The translations under genes and the position numbers were made by a program. A DNA stretch of 64,000 nucleotides from Siccirubricoccus deserti (GTDB taxonomy: Bacteria; Pseudomonadota; Alphaproteobacteria; Acetobacterales; Acetobacteraceae). Each line of letters starts with the position of its first letter. Positions within the stretch are counted from its first letter, which is position 1. The stretch spans positions 1-64,000 of the forward strand of contig NZ_JACOMF010000027.1 of assembly GCF_014283215.1 (NCBI RefSeq), given 5' to 3'. The notes beneath the pieces were generated by a model. It made no database searches. It had not been told where the DNA came from and was given only the letters and a program-made list of their open reading frames with translations. Below, one piece after another: positions 42,732-51,683 of this stretch.

Positions 42732-43694
42732 CTAGTTCGGCTTCAGGTTCATGCCCGCAACAACCGGCGCCATGCCGGCGATATCCGCTTCCAGCACCGC
42801 CATCGCCGCGGCCGGAGAACTGTCCGGCCAGGGCTCGCAGCCGACATTCGCCAGGCGCTGGGCGAAGCCCGGCTCGGCAATCGCCCGCTGCGCCGCGTCG
42901 CGCAGCACTGCCAGAGCCTCGGGCGGCGTGCCGGGGCGGGCGAAGAGCACCTGGAAGATCGCCATCTCGTAGCCGGCGACGCCGGCCTCCGCCAGGCTCG
43001 GCAGGCCGGGCACCAGGGCCGAGGCGGTGGCGGTGGAAACCGCTAGGCCGCGCACCTTGCCGTCGCGCATCAGCGGCAGCAGCATGGTCGGGCTGTCGAT
43101 GGTCAGCTGCAGCCGGCCGGCGACCAGGTCCTGCACCGAAGCGGCGGCGGCGCGATAGGGCACGACAGTGAAGTTCACCCCGGCCCGCTGCTTCAGCTGC
43201 TCACCCGCCATGTGGTTGCTGCCGCCGGGGTTGGCCGCGCCGTAGTTCGCCGCTTCGCCCCGCGTCCTCAACCAGGCCAGCAACTGCGGCACGTCATGCA
43301 CCGGGAGGTCGGGGTGCACCGCCAGCACGAAGGGCTGCCGTGCGACCAGCGCCAGCGGGATGAAATCCGTCAGCGGGTCGTGCGGGAATTGCGGGTAGAT
43401 CGCCTTCATCACCGAGTGGTTGTTCGTGCCGATGAACAGCGTATGGCCATCCGCCGGCGCGCGCTGGAAGGCCGCGGCGCCCACGGTGCTGCCGGCGCCG
43501 GCGATGTTCTCGGCCACCACGGGCCGGCCGAGGATCGGCGACATCCCTTCCGCCAGCAGCCGGCCGACGATGTCGGTGACGCCGGCCACGCCGACTGGGA
43601 TGATGAGCCGCACCGGGCGGTTGGGGAACCGCTCCTGTGCCATGGCCGCACCAGCGGCGAGGAAGGGGGTGGCGAGCAGCGAGCGGCGCAGCAT
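42732..43694 (-). CDS. Bug / TctC-type binding protein
   Basis: A 320-residue receptor starting MLRRSLLATPFLAAGAAMA. RLIIPVGVAGVTDIVGRLLA, VVAENIAGAGSTVGAAAFQR and ANYGAANPGGSNHMAGEQLK are family features. Compared with the other two intact copies in the window the ligand loop is shorter and less serine-rich, so it should bind a different acid. It is 68 bp upstream of the SDR gene and divergent from the NMT1-like gene at 43852. Confidence 0.9.
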   Translation of the reverse strand: MLRRSLLATPFLAAGAAMAQERFPNRPVRLIIPVGVAGVTDIVGRLLAEGMSPILGRPVVAENIAGAGSTVGAAAFQRAPADGHTLFIGTNNHSVMKAIYPQFPHDPLTDFIPLALVARQPFVLAVHPDLPVHDVPQLLAWLRTRGEAANYGAANPGGSNHMAGEQLKQRAGVNFTVVPYRAAAASVQDLVAGRLQLTIDSPTMLLPLMRDGKVRGLAVSTATASALVPGLPSLAEAGVAGYEMAIFQVLFARPGTPPEALAVLRDAAQRAIAEPGFAQRLANVGCEPWPDSSPAAAMAVLEADIAGMAPVVAGMNLKPN

Positions 43695-43851
43695 GAGGCG
43701 GGATCCCGGACAATCGCAGAATGAGGCGGAAGCATGAAGCCGAAGCATGAAGCCGACAGAGAGCAACATAGAGCAAATTCCGCGCCGGAACGCGATTCCG
43801 TTGCGCGAGGATCTGCTCTATCTCACGGGTGATCATGAGTTGGAGCGCGCG

Positions 43852-44757
43852 ATGCCGGCCATCACATTGCAGGAACCATTTCGCGGCGTCTTCTATGCGC
43901 CCTTCTATGCGGCACTGGCGCGCGGCGACTACGCAGCGGAAGGGGTGGAGGTGGTGCTGCGCACCGGCACCATCCCGGCCAATGCGAAGGATGCGGTGCT
44001 GGCCGGGGTCGCCGACCTCGCCTGGGGCGGGCCGATGCGCATCCTGCTGGCGCATGAGGCCGACCCTGCCAGCCCCTTGCGCAATTTCGGTGCGGTGGTG
44101 ATGGGCGACCCCTTCTTCCTGGTGGGGCGGGCGCCGCGTCCGGACTTCGGGCTGGCCGATCTGGCGCCGCTGACGCTCGGCAGCGTCTCCGAAGTGCCGA
44201 CGCCGTGGTGGACCCTGCAGCACGACATCCGCCTGGCCGGGCTCGATCCCACCACGATCCGGCGGGTGACGGATCGCGGCATGGCGGAGAATGCCGCCGC
44301 CGTCGCCGCCGGCACGCTGGACGTGGCGCAGCTCTTCGAGCCCTTCGTCACCCTGGCCGAGGATGCCGGCACCGGCCATGTCTGGCATGCCGCGGCGTCG
44401 CGCGGGCCGACCGGCTACACCACCTTCACCACCACCGCCGAACTGCTGCAGACGAAGCGCGAACCGTTCAAGGCGATGATCCGCGGCATTGCGCGGACCC
44501 TGGCCTGGGTGAAGGCGAATCCGCCCGAGGCGCTGGCGGAGTGCATCGCCGGCTATTTCCCCGACCTGCCGCAGCCGGTGCTGGCGCGCTGCATGGCACG
44601 ATACAAGGCGCTCGGCATCTGGACCGCCGACCCCTTCTATCCGGAGGAGGCCTTCACCCGGCTGGAGGCTGCGATGTTCACCGCCGGCGCCATCACCCGC
44701 AAGCCGGGCTTCGCCGCGACGGCGGACAATGGCATCGTCGCCGAGGCGCTGGGGTGA
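43852..44757 (+). CDS. NMT1/THI5-like (SsuA/TauA-type) substrate-binding protein without signal peptide
   Basis: A 301-residue protein: ITLQEPFRGVFYAPFYAALA, then YAAEGVEVVLRTGTIPANAK and GVADLAWGGPMRILLAHEAD, the fold used for taurine, sulfonate or thiamin-precursor binding. No signal peptide or lipobox is seen from either ATG 43852 (GGAG upstream) or 43747, and no ABC permease or ATPase is adjacent. Such cytosolic members can be enzymes or sensors rather than transport proteins. Function unassigned. Confidence 0.78.
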   Translation: MPAITLQEPFRGVFYAPFYAALARGDYAAEGVEVVLRTGTIPANAKDAVLAGVADLAWGGPMRILLAHEADPASPLRNFGAVVMGDPFFLVGRAPRPDFGLADLAPLTLGSVSEVPTPWWTLQHDIRLAGLDPTTIRRVTDRGMAENAAAVAAGTLDVAQLFEPFVTLAEDAGTGHVWHAAASRGPTGYTTFTTTAELLQTKREPFKAMIRGIARTLAWVKANPPEALAECIAGYFPDLPQPVLARCMARYKALGIWTADPFYPEEAFTRLEAAMFTAGAITRKPGFAATADNGIVAEALG

Positions 44758-44818
44758 CGGGTGGCAGGGCGGGCGGTCGCCGGCGCCTTGGCGCTGGCGA
44801 CCCTGGCCTGCCGCTTGT

Positions 44819-45658
44819 TCAGCTGCCGGTGCGGCTTGCGCCCTTCGGCAGGAAGCAATGCTCCCGGCCGGGGAAGCGGCGCGCCCGCACATCCTGGGCA
44901 TAGGCCTCCGCCGCCTGTGAGATCTGGCCGCCGAGATCCGCATAGCGCTTGACGAAACGCGGCGTGAAGTCGCTGAACAGCCCGAAGACATCCTCCGAAA
45001 CCAGGATCTGCCCGTCGCAGGCGGCGGAGGCACCGATGCCGATGGTCGGGACGGGCAGCGCCGCAGTGATTTCGGCCGCAACGGGTTCGAGTGTTCCTTC
45101 GAGCACCACGGCGAAGGCACCGGCTTCGGCCACGGCCTGCGCATCGCGCATGACCTGGCGCGCCTCTTCCTCCGACCGGCCGGTCGCCTTGAAGCCGCCG
45201 GCGACATTGACCGCCTGCGGCATCAGACCGACATGGCCGCAGACCGGAATGCAGCGCTGCGTCAGGAAGCGCACCGTCTCAGCCATCTCGGCCCCGCCTT
45301 CCAGCTTCACGCCGCTGGCGCCGGTCTCGGCCATGATGCGTGCGGCGCTGCGGAAGGCCTGCTCGGGACTCTCCTGATAGCTGCCGAAGGGCAGGTCGAC
45401 GATCACGCAGGCATGCTCCGCGCCGCGCATGACGGCCGCGCCATGCGCGATCATCATGTCCAGCGTGACCGGCAGGGTGCTGTCGAAGCCGTAGACCACC
45501 ATGCCGAGCGAATCGCCCACCAGAAGCAGATCGACGTGCGGGTCGAGACGGCGCGCCATCTGCGTCGTGTAGGCTGTCAGGCAGACAAGCGGCTCCGCGC
45601 CCTTGCGATTGCGGATTTGCGGAATGCTGATGCGCTTGACGCGGGCGACCGTGCTCAC
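44819..45658 (-). CDS. panB: 3-methyl-2-oxobutanoate hydroxymethyltransferase
   Basis: A 279-residue PanB, the first enzyme of pantothenate (and CoA) synthesis, moving a hydroxymethyl group from methylene-tetrahydrofolate to 2-oxoisovalerate. [50 protein letters not shown] and [14 protein letters not shown] are diagnostic, with metal-binding aspartates in the first two. panC is not adjacent. The ATG has a GGAGGAAT ribosome-binding site. Confidence 0.96.
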   Translation of the reverse strand: MSTVARVKRISIPQIRNRKGAEPLVCLTAYTTQMARRLDPHVDLLLVGDSLGMVVYGFDSTLPVTLDMMIAHGAAVMRGAEHACVIVDLPFGSYQESPEQAFRSAARIMAETGASGVKLEGGAEMAETVRFLTQRCIPVCGHVGLMPQAVNVAGGFKATGRSEEEARQVMRDAQAVAEAGAFAVVLEGTLEPVAAEITAALPVPTIGIGASAACDGQILVSEDVFGLFSDFTPRFVKRYADLGGQISQAAEAYAQDVRARRFPGREHCFLPKGASRTGS

Positions 45659-45756
45659 GAAATTCCTCCCGGAGGTTGTTCTCTGGTCAGCATGACGCTC
45701 TCCGCCGAGGCTCCCGCGCTGTCAAGTGCAGGGTCCTGCCGCGTCAGGGAGGGGCA

Positions 45757-46722
45757 TCACCCCCGATCGGGCGGCTGGCTGTCCAGCACCTCTTCCTCGA
45801 TCGCCGCGAGTAGCCGCGCCGGCAGGTGGCGCGGAATGCCCTCGCCGATCAGCACAAGGCGGCTGCGGTGATCCGCCGTTGGCCAGCCATCCAGCCATTC
45901 CAGCGGATGCACCATGTGCTGGATGGCATGGACGACCACGGGCTTCTCCGGCGCCTCGGCCAGCGCCACCAGCCCCTTCAGCCGAAGCAGCCGCGCCCCG
46001 GCGTGCTCGGCCAGCCCCTGCATCCAGAGGGTCAGCGCCAGCGCCGGGATCGGCGCCTCTCGGGTGATGGCGATGCTGGCGACGCCGGCGCTGTGCCGGG
46101 CGCTGGCCTCGAGGAAATCCGGCAGCCGGCCCTGGGTGAACAGCCATTCCGGCTCCACCGCGCCATGCGTTGCCGCGCGCTGCGGCGCCGCCGGGTTCAG
46201 CGCCTGCAGCGCCGCCTGCAGCGCCGCGGTGTCCGTGGCGAGGTCGGACTTGGTCAGCAGGATGCGGTCGGCCAGCATCGCCTGGCGTTGCGCTTCCGGG
46301 TGCCGTGCCAGGGTCGAGGTGCCATGCACCGCATCCGCCAGGGTCACCACCGAGGCCAGGCTGTGGGTCGCCGCCACCCGCTCATCGGTCATCAGCGCAT
46401 GCAGGATCGGTGCCGGATCGGCCAGGCCCGAGGTCTCGATCAGCACCCGCGCATAGGGCTGCACCTCGCCCGCCGCACGGCGCCGTGCAAGATCCAGCAG
46501 GGTCTCGATCAGGTCGCTGCGCACCACGCAGCAGAGGCAGCCGGTGGAGACGCTGACGAAGGCATCCTCGCTGGCGGCGATCAGATCGTGGTCGAGCGGC
46601 ACCTCGCCATACTCATTGACGATGACCGCGCTGTCCGCCCAGCGCGGGTCGCGCAGCACCTGGCGCAGCAGCGTGGTCTTGCCGGCGCCGAGGAAGCCGG
46701 TGATGACGGAGACGGGGATCAT
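45757..46722 (-). CDS. COG0523 / CobW-type GTPase metallochaperone
   Basis: A 321-residue G3E GTPase. VITGFLGAGKTTLLRQVLRD is the P-loop, VNEYGEVPLDH follows, and CLCCVVRSDLIETLL is the metal-binding CxCC motif; ILLTKSDL supplies the guanine-specificity motif. The C-terminal CobW domain is present. These proteins deliver zinc or other metals to client enzymes using GTP. Its start overlaps the 102-residue gene by four bases (ATGA), which itself overlaps the zinc enzyme hydantoinase, so that enzyme is the likely client (inference). Confidence 0.9.
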   Translation of the reverse strand: MIPVSVITGFLGAGKTTLLRQVLRDPRWADSAVIVNEYGEVPLDHDLIAASEDAFVSVSTGCLCCVVRSDLIETLLDLARRRAAGEVQPYARVLIETSGLADPAPILHALMTDERVAATHSLASVVTLADAVHGTSTLARHPEAQRQAMLADRILLTKSDLATDTAALQAALQALNPAAPQRAATHGAVEPEWLFTQGRLPDFLEASARHSAGVASIAITREAPIPALALTLWMQGLAEHAGARLLRLKGLVALAEAPEKPVVVHAIQHMVHPLEWLDGWPTADHRSRLVLIGEGIPRHLPARLLAAIEEEVLDSQPPDRG

Positions 46723-47027
46723 GCGCCTGGCAGCGAAATGTTGTCCGGCGCGCCTGCCAGCGCGACCCGCAGCCGGCGCGCCTCGCCCTCACCGGCGCCG
46801 ACGGCGTTGCGCAGCGCCCGCAGCAGCCCGAGCACGGAGGTGCAGGGCCGCCTCTGGCCCGGACGTTCCAGCCACCAGCGCACCGGCCGGTCGGCGGCAT
46901 CCGCGGCATAGACCCGCAGCGCCATGCCCTCCAGCGCCACACCGCCCTCGGCAATGCGCAGGCGCCCGGGCACGGCCCAGAGCGCCAGCGCATCCGCCAG
47001 CAGGTCGCGCAACTCGGGTGGGGTCAC
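46719..47027 (-). CDS. uncharacterised 102-residue protein coupled to hydantoinase and COG0523 genes
   Basis: It begins at GTG 47027, overlapping the hydantoinase stop (GTGA), and ends overlapping the GTPase start (ATGA). A gene so tightly placed is almost certainly translated. The product reads TPPELRDLLADALALWAVPG and later ALRVYAADAADRPVRWWLER, RRPCTSVLGLLRALRNAVG. It has one cysteine, no signal or membrane segment, and an alpha/beta pattern. No family is recognised. A role as adaptor or subunit in maturation of the hydantoinase is a guess from position. Confidence 0.72.
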   Translation of the reverse strand: MTPPELRDLLADALALWAVPGRLRIAEGGVALEGMALRVYAADAADRPVRWWLERPGQRRPCTSVLGLLRALRNAVGAGEGEARRLRVALAGAPDNISLPGA

Positions 47028-48454
47028 AGCGCCGCGCCGGCGCGGATATCCTCCGGCACCTTGCGGGCCAGCCACTGCCCGCCGCGGTCGTCGCCCAGCC
47101 ACTTGTCGCCCTCGACGACGATCTTGCCGCGCAGGATGGTCATCGCCGGCCAGGCATCCACCTGCCGGCCTTCCCAGGGGCTGTAGTCGCTCTCATGCAT
47201 CACCTCGGCCCGCACGGTGCGCTTCAGCGCCGGGTCGAGGATGCAGATGTCGGCATCGGCGCCCGGCGCGATGCAGCCCTTGCGCGGGTAGAGGCCCATG
47301 ATCCTCGCCGCATTGGTCGAGACCGCATCGACGAACTGCCGCAGCGAGAAGCCGCGCTTGCCGACCATTTCCGAGTACATCACCGCGACCCGCGGCTCGA
47401 CGCCCGAATTGCCGCCGGTGGTGTCGTCGATCCGCTTACCCTGGGTCTTCACCGCCAGCGAGCAGCAGAGCTCGTCCGTGGCGACGCAGTTGATGCTGCC
47501 GTCGCGCGCGCCGCGCCACAGCTCATCCTGGTCGGCCTGCGATTTCAGCGAGGGGTAGGTGTGATACATCTGGCCGTTCGGCCGCTTGTAGTCCTCCTGC
47601 GTGTACAGCATGTACTGGTGCAGGCTCTCGCCATAGACGGGCTGGTTCTTCGCCCGCGCCGCGCGGATCGCCTGCACGCCATTCGCCGCCGAGACATGCA
47701 GCATGTAGAGCGCGGTGCCGGGCACATGCTCCGCCAGGCGGATGACACGGCGGAAGGAGAGGTCTTCCGACAGGGTGTTGTGCACCTCCGCCATGTTCTC
47801 GAAGCCGGTGCGGCCCTCGCGGAACAGCTTGGCGTACATGTGCATGACGATGTCATTGTCCTCGGCGTGGATGACGCCGAGGCCGCCCTTCTTCGCCAGC
47901 ACCTGGAACACCTCCCAGATGTCGCCGAAATCCACCATGCGGCCCTTGCGGGAGGGGGTGATGTCGGTGGTGAAGATCTTCACCGTGGCGTGGCCGGCCT
48001 CGATCGCCTCACCGATCTGGGCGGGAATCTCCGGCGGCAGATCGCCCTCCACCATGGTGTGCAGCGCCCAGTCGCAGGGGCAGCCGTCGTCGCGCCAGGC
48101 CGCCATGCGCTCCTCGATGGCGCCCTGCACGGTCTTGCCATGCATCCAGCGGGTGAAGTCGATGATGGTGGTGGTGCCGCCGAACAGCGCCGCCTTGCCG
48201 ACGACGGAAGGCCCCTGGGTCATGCCGGCCGGCCCGTCCGGCACCGGCACCGGCCAGAGACAATGCGTATGCGGATCGATCCCCCCCGGCATCACCACCT
48301 TGCCCACGGCGTCCACCCGTCGCGCATTGGCCGAGAGCGGAAACGCGCCGCGCTCGGCGACGGCGACCACCTTGCCGCCGGCGATCGCGACGTCGGCCGG
48401 GCCGATGCTGTGTGGCGTCACCACGCAATCCCCGGAGATGACCAGATCCACCAT
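47024..48454 (-). CDS. hydA: D-hydantoinase / dihydropyrimidinase
   Basis: A 476-residue binuclear zinc amidohydrolase. GGIDPHTHCLWP gives the first histidine pair, HATVKIFTTDIT the carbamylated lysine, GLGVIHAEDND and ALYMLHVSAANG further histidines, and CVATDELCCSL the catalytic aspartate. It opens cyclic diamides such as dihydropyrimidines or hydantoins. ATG 48454 has GAGGGGAG upstream. It heads a three-gene overlapping operon with an unknown protein and a metal-delivering GTPase, and is divergent from leuC-like 48551. Confidence 0.92.
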   Translation of the reverse strand: MVDLVISGDCVVTPHSIGPADVAIAGGKVVAVAERGAFPLSANARRVDAVGKVVMPGGIDPHTHCLWPVPVPDGPAGMTQGPSVVGKAALFGGTTTIIDFTRWMHGKTVQGAIEERMAAWRDDGCPCDWALHTMVEGDLPPEIPAQIGEAIEAGHATVKIFTTDITPSRKGRMVDFGDIWEVFQVLAKKGGLGVIHAEDNDIVMHMYAKLFREGRTGFENMAEVHNTLSEDLSFRRVIRLAEHVPGTALYMLHVSAANGVQAIRAARAKNQPVYGESLHQYMLYTQEDYKRPNGQMYHTYPSLKSQADQDELWRGARDGSINCVATDELCCSLAVKTQGKRIDDTTGGNSGVEPRVAVMYSEMVGKRGFSLRQFVDAVSTNAARIMGLYPRKGCIAPGADADICILDPALKRTVRAEVMHESDYSPWEGRQVDAWPAMTILRGKIVVEGDKWLGDDRGGQWLARKVPEDIRAGAAL

Positions 48455-48550
48455 CGCCCGTACTCCCCTCGTTCCGCGCCCCGATGCTGCCTCCGCGCGG
48501 CCCGGCACGCAAGGCTTGCAGGGCGGTTTCAGCCGCCTGAGATTACCGCC

Positions 48551-49930
48551 ATGGCACGCACGCTCTTCGACAAGATCTGGGACAGCCACGTCGTTGCCGA
48601 TCTCGGCGAGGGCTGGTCGCTGCTGCACATCGACCGGGTGCTGCTGCATGACCTCTCCGGCGCGCGGGCGCTGCGGGAGGTGGCGGAGCGCGGCCATGCG
48701 CTGGCCCGGCCGGATCTGGTCTTCGCCACGCCGGACCATGCCGTCTCCACCGCGCCCGGCCGCACCGCGGAAACCTTCGCCGGTGGCGCCGCCACCCTGC
48801 ACGGGCTGCGGCAGCGGGCGAGGGAGACCGGCATCAGGCTGTTCGACCTCGGCCAGCCCGGCAATGGCATCGTCCATGTCATGGCGCCGGAGCTTGCCAT
48901 CGTGCTGCCCGGCCTCACCCTGGTCTGCGGCGACAGCCACACCTGCACCAATGGCGGCGTCGGTGCGCTGGCCTTCGGTGTCGGCGCCAGCGAACTGACG
49001 CATGTGCTGGCGACCCAGACGCTGATGCAGCGCCGGCCACGCAATCTGCGGCTGCGCTACGAAGGCCGGCTCGGCGCCGGGGTCACCGCGAAGGACATGA
49101 TCCTTGCCGCCATCGGCCGTTACGGCACCGCTGCGGGCACCGGCTTCGCGGTGGAATACGCCGGCAGCGCGGTGCGGGCGCTGCCGCTCGAGGCGCGGCT
49201 GACACTCTGCAACCTGTCGATCGAGATGGGCGCCAAGATGGGCATGGTCGCGCCGGACGACACCAGCTTCGAATACCTCGCCGGCCGCCGCTTCGCCCCG
49301 CGCGGCGCGCAGTGGGAGGCGGCGCTGGCGGCCTGGCGCGCCCTGCCAAGCGATCCGGATGCCCATTTCGATGTCGAGCACAGCCTGGACGCATCGGCCA
49401 TCGCGCCGCAGATCACCTGGGGCAACAGCCCGGAGCAGGTGGTCGCCGTTACCGATCCGGTGCCGCAGCCGCGCCATGCCGGCGATCGCGCCGCGCTTGA
49501 CTACATGGGGCTGGAGGCGGGGCGGCCGATCGCCGGGACCAAGGTGGATTGGGTCTTCATCGGCTCCTGCACCAACTCCCGCCTGTCCGATTTGCGCGAG
49601 GCGGCGGCGGTGCTCGGTGCCAGGCGCGTGGCGCCCGGCGTCACCGCCTGGGTGGTGCCGGGCAGCGAACAGGTGAAGCGCGATGCCGAGGCCGAGGGGC
49701 TGCATGCCCGCTTCCAGGCCGCCGGCTTCGAATGGCGGGAGCCGGGCTGCTCGCTCTGCGTCGCCGCCAATGGCGAGACGGTGCCGTCGGGGGCGCGCTG
49801 CGTCTCCACCAGCAACCGCAATTTCGTCGGCCGCCAGGGCACCGGGGCGCGGACCCATCTGGCCAGCCCGGCCATGGCCGCGGCGGCGGCGCTGACCGGC
49901 GCCATCGCCGATGTCCGGAGCCTCGGCTGA
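48551..49930 (+). CDS. leuC: LeuC-like aconitase-family dehydratase, large subunit
   Basis: A 459-residue large subunit. VCGDSHTCTNGGVGALAFGV, FIGSCTNSRLSDLREAAAVL and REPGCSLCVAANGETVPSG hold the three 4Fe-4S cysteines; SNRNFVGRQGTGARTHLASP closes the domain. It should isomerise 2- and 3-isopropylmalate or a related hydroxy-diacid. The neighbourhood has no leuA or leuB, and the sequence differs from the standard LeuC in several loops, so a catabolic substrate such as a methylmalate is possible. The stop overlaps the small-subunit start (TGATG). Confidence 0.88.
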   Translation: MARTLFDKIWDSHVVADLGEGWSLLHIDRVLLHDLSGARALREVAERGHALARPDLVFATPDHAVSTAPGRTAETFAGGAATLHGLRQRARETGIRLFDLGQPGNGIVHVMAPELAIVLPGLTLVCGDSHTCTNGGVGALAFGVGASELTHVLATQTLMQRRPRNLRLRYEGRLGAGVTAKDMILAAIGRYGTAAGTGFAVEYAGSAVRALPLEARLTLCNLSIEMGAKMGMVAPDDTSFEYLAGRRFAPRGAQWEAALAAWRALPSDPDAHFDVEHSLDASAIAPQITWGNSPEQVVAVTDPVPQPRHAGDRAALDYMGLEAGRPIAGTKVDWVFIGSCTNSRLSDLREAAAVLGARRVAPGVTAWVVPGSEQVKRDAEAEGLHARFQAAGFEWREPGCSLCVAANGETVPSGARCVSTSNRNFVGRQGTGARTHLASPAMAAAAALTGAIADVRSLG

Positions 49931-50553
49931 TGCAGCCCTTCCGCACCGTCACCGGCATTGCCGCGCCACTGCTGCGCGCCAATATCGACACCGACATGAT
50001 CATCCCGGTGCAGCGCCTGGTCGGCGCCAGCCGCGACGGGCTCGGGCCCTACGGCTTCGAGCGCTTCCGCTACCTGGCCGATGGCAGCGACAACCCGGAA
50101 TTCCCGTTGAACCGCAAGGCCTTCCGCACTGCGCCGATCCTGCTGGCGGGCGAGAATTTCGGCTGCGGCTCGTCCCGCGAAGGCGCGGTCTGGACGCTGA
50201 TGGGCATGGGGCTGCGCTGCGTCATCGCGCCGAGCTTCGGCGACATCTTCCACAACAACTGCTTCCAGAACGGGCTGCTGCCGGTGCGGCTGCCGGAAGC
50301 GCTCATCCGCCGCATCGCCGAGGCGGTGGAGGCCTCGCCCGGCAATGCCCGCGTCACCGTCGACCTGGAGCGGCAGGAGGTGATCACCCCCTGGGGCGAA
50401 GCGGTGCCCTTCGCCGTGGATGCGCGGAAGAAGCAGGCGATGCTGGAAGGGCTCGACGAAATCGCGCTGACGAAGCAGCGCGCCGAGGAGATCGCCGCCT
50501 GGCAGGCCCGGGACCGCGCGGCGCGGCCCTGGGCCTGGGACAGCGTCAGCTGA
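49930..50553 (+). CDS. leuD: LeuD-like aconitase-family dehydratase, small subunit
   Basis: A 207-residue swivel-domain subunit: RANIDTDMIIPVQRLVG, ILLAGENFGCGSSREGAVWT (the substrate-specificity loop) and VIAPSFGDIFHNNCFQNGLL are typical LeuD. It pairs with the large subunit 48551-49930, with which it shares an overlapping stop/start, ensuring equal amounts. It converges on the hydroxyacid dehydrogenase gene, overlapping by eight bases. Confidence 0.9.
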   Translation: MQPFRTVTGIAAPLLRANIDTDMIIPVQRLVGASRDGLGPYGFERFRYLADGSDNPEFPLNRKAFRTAPILLAGENFGCGSSREGAVWTLMGMGLRCVIAPSFGDIFHNNCFQNGLLPVRLPEALIRRIAEAVEASPGNARVTVDLERQEVITPWGEAVPFAVDARKKQAMLEGLDEIALTKQRAEEIAAWQARDRAARPWAWDSVS

Positions 50554-51598
50554 TAGTGGTGCCGAGCTTCGCCGCATAGCGCTCCGTGAAGCGGCCGACC
50601 ACCTCCGGGTTGATGATGCGCGGCGGCAGCCGCCCAGCCGCCGCATCGGCGAAGGCCAGGGCGGCGATGCGGCTGATGTTGGACCGGCTCTCATGCGTCA
50701 CCCCGGCGGTGTGCTGGGTGACGATGACGTTGTCCATGTTCAGCAGCGGGTGCGAGGGCGGCGGCGGCTCCTGCTCCCACACATCGAGGCCGGCGGCGGC
50801 GATATGGCCGCTGGCCAGCGCCGCATGCAGCGCCGGCTCGTCATGGATGTTGCCGCGTGCCGTGGTGACGAAGACCGAACCCTTCTTCATCCGCGCGAAG
50901 CTCTCGGCGCTCATCAGCCCGCGGCTTTCCAGTGAGAGCGGCAGGTGCAGGCTGACCAGGTCGCTCTCGGCCAGCAGCTCCGGCATCTCCACCTTGCGAG
51001 CGCCGCGGGCCGCCACCGTCGCCGCATCCACATAGGGATCGCAGGCGAGCACCGGGCAGGAGAAGGCAAGGCGGAGGATCTCGGCGACGCGGGTGCCGAC
51101 ATTGCCGATGCCGACCAGGCCGACGGTGCGGCCGCGCAGCTCGCGCCCCATCAGCGCGACCCGATCCTTGGCCCGGCCGGCGCGCATCGCCGCCTGGGCT
51201 TCCGGCATGCGCTTCAGCAGCGCCAGCATCATGCCGACGGCGTGCTCGGCGACGCCCTCGGCATTGCCGCCGGCCTGGTTCACCACCAGCACGCCGGCCT
51301 CGGTGCAGGCAATCGGGTCGATGGTGTCGTAGCCGGCACCGGTGCTGCCGGCCATCAGCAGCCCGGGCAGCTCCGCCAGCAGTTCGGCGCGCACATGGAA
51401 GGGCTTCGGCAGCTCATCGCGGGACGCCATGACGTAAAAGCCGTCCACCTCACGCAGCGCCGCCAGCACCGCCGATTCCGGCTGGTCGAGCGGGATACGC
51501 ACCACGTCCAGCGCCGGATGCTGCGCCGCGGTGTCGAGGAAGGATTGGTGCGGCACATGGGAGAGATAGCCGACGCGGAAGCGGCGTGACGCGGGCAT
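50546..51598 (-). CDS. D-isomer-specific 2-hydroxyacid dehydrogenase
   Basis: A 350-residue NAD-dependent enzyme. GRTVGLVGIGNVGTRVAEIL is the Rossmann motif, VTTARGNIHDEPAL holds the catalytic arginine, LDVWEQEPPPPSHPLL the glutamate and VTQHTAGVTHES the histidine. It interconverts a 2-hydroxy and a 2-oxo acid. It lies end to end with leuCD-like genes on the opposite strand, which suggests a shared hydroxyacid pathway without a shared promoter. Confidence 0.92.
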   Translation of the reverse strand: MPASRRFRVGYLSHVPHQSFLDTAAQHPALDVVRIPLDQPESAVLAALREVDGFYVMASRDELPKPFHVRAELLAELPGLLMAGSTGAGYDTIDPIACTEAGVLVVNQAGGNAEGVAEHAVGMMLALLKRMPEAQAAMRAGRAKDRVALMGRELRGRTVGLVGIGNVGTRVAEILRLAFSCPVLACDPYVDAATVAARGARKVEMPELLAESDLVSLHLPLSLESRGLMSAESFARMKKGSVFVTTARGNIHDEPALHAALASGHIAAAGLDVWEQEPPPPSHPLLNMDNVIVTQHTAGVTHESRSNISRIAALAFADAAAGRLPPRIINPEVVGRFTERYAAKLGTTIS

Positions 51599-51683
51599 TG
51601 CGGATTTCCTCCGGATTGTCCCGGCGGTTGTATCGCGCGGCCGGGCGGGCGAAAACCCGGGCGGCGGCGGCAGGGGCGGGGCG

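Noticed and set aside
43294-45207. 637-residue minus-strand open frame spanning a Bug gene and the NMT1-like gene
   Set aside because: It crosses two well-supported genes in other frames and shows no family features.
48551-50553. Confident assignment of this LeuCD pair to leucine biosynthesis
   Set aside because: No leuA, leuB or other leucine gene nearby, and catabolic paralogues of this pair are common.
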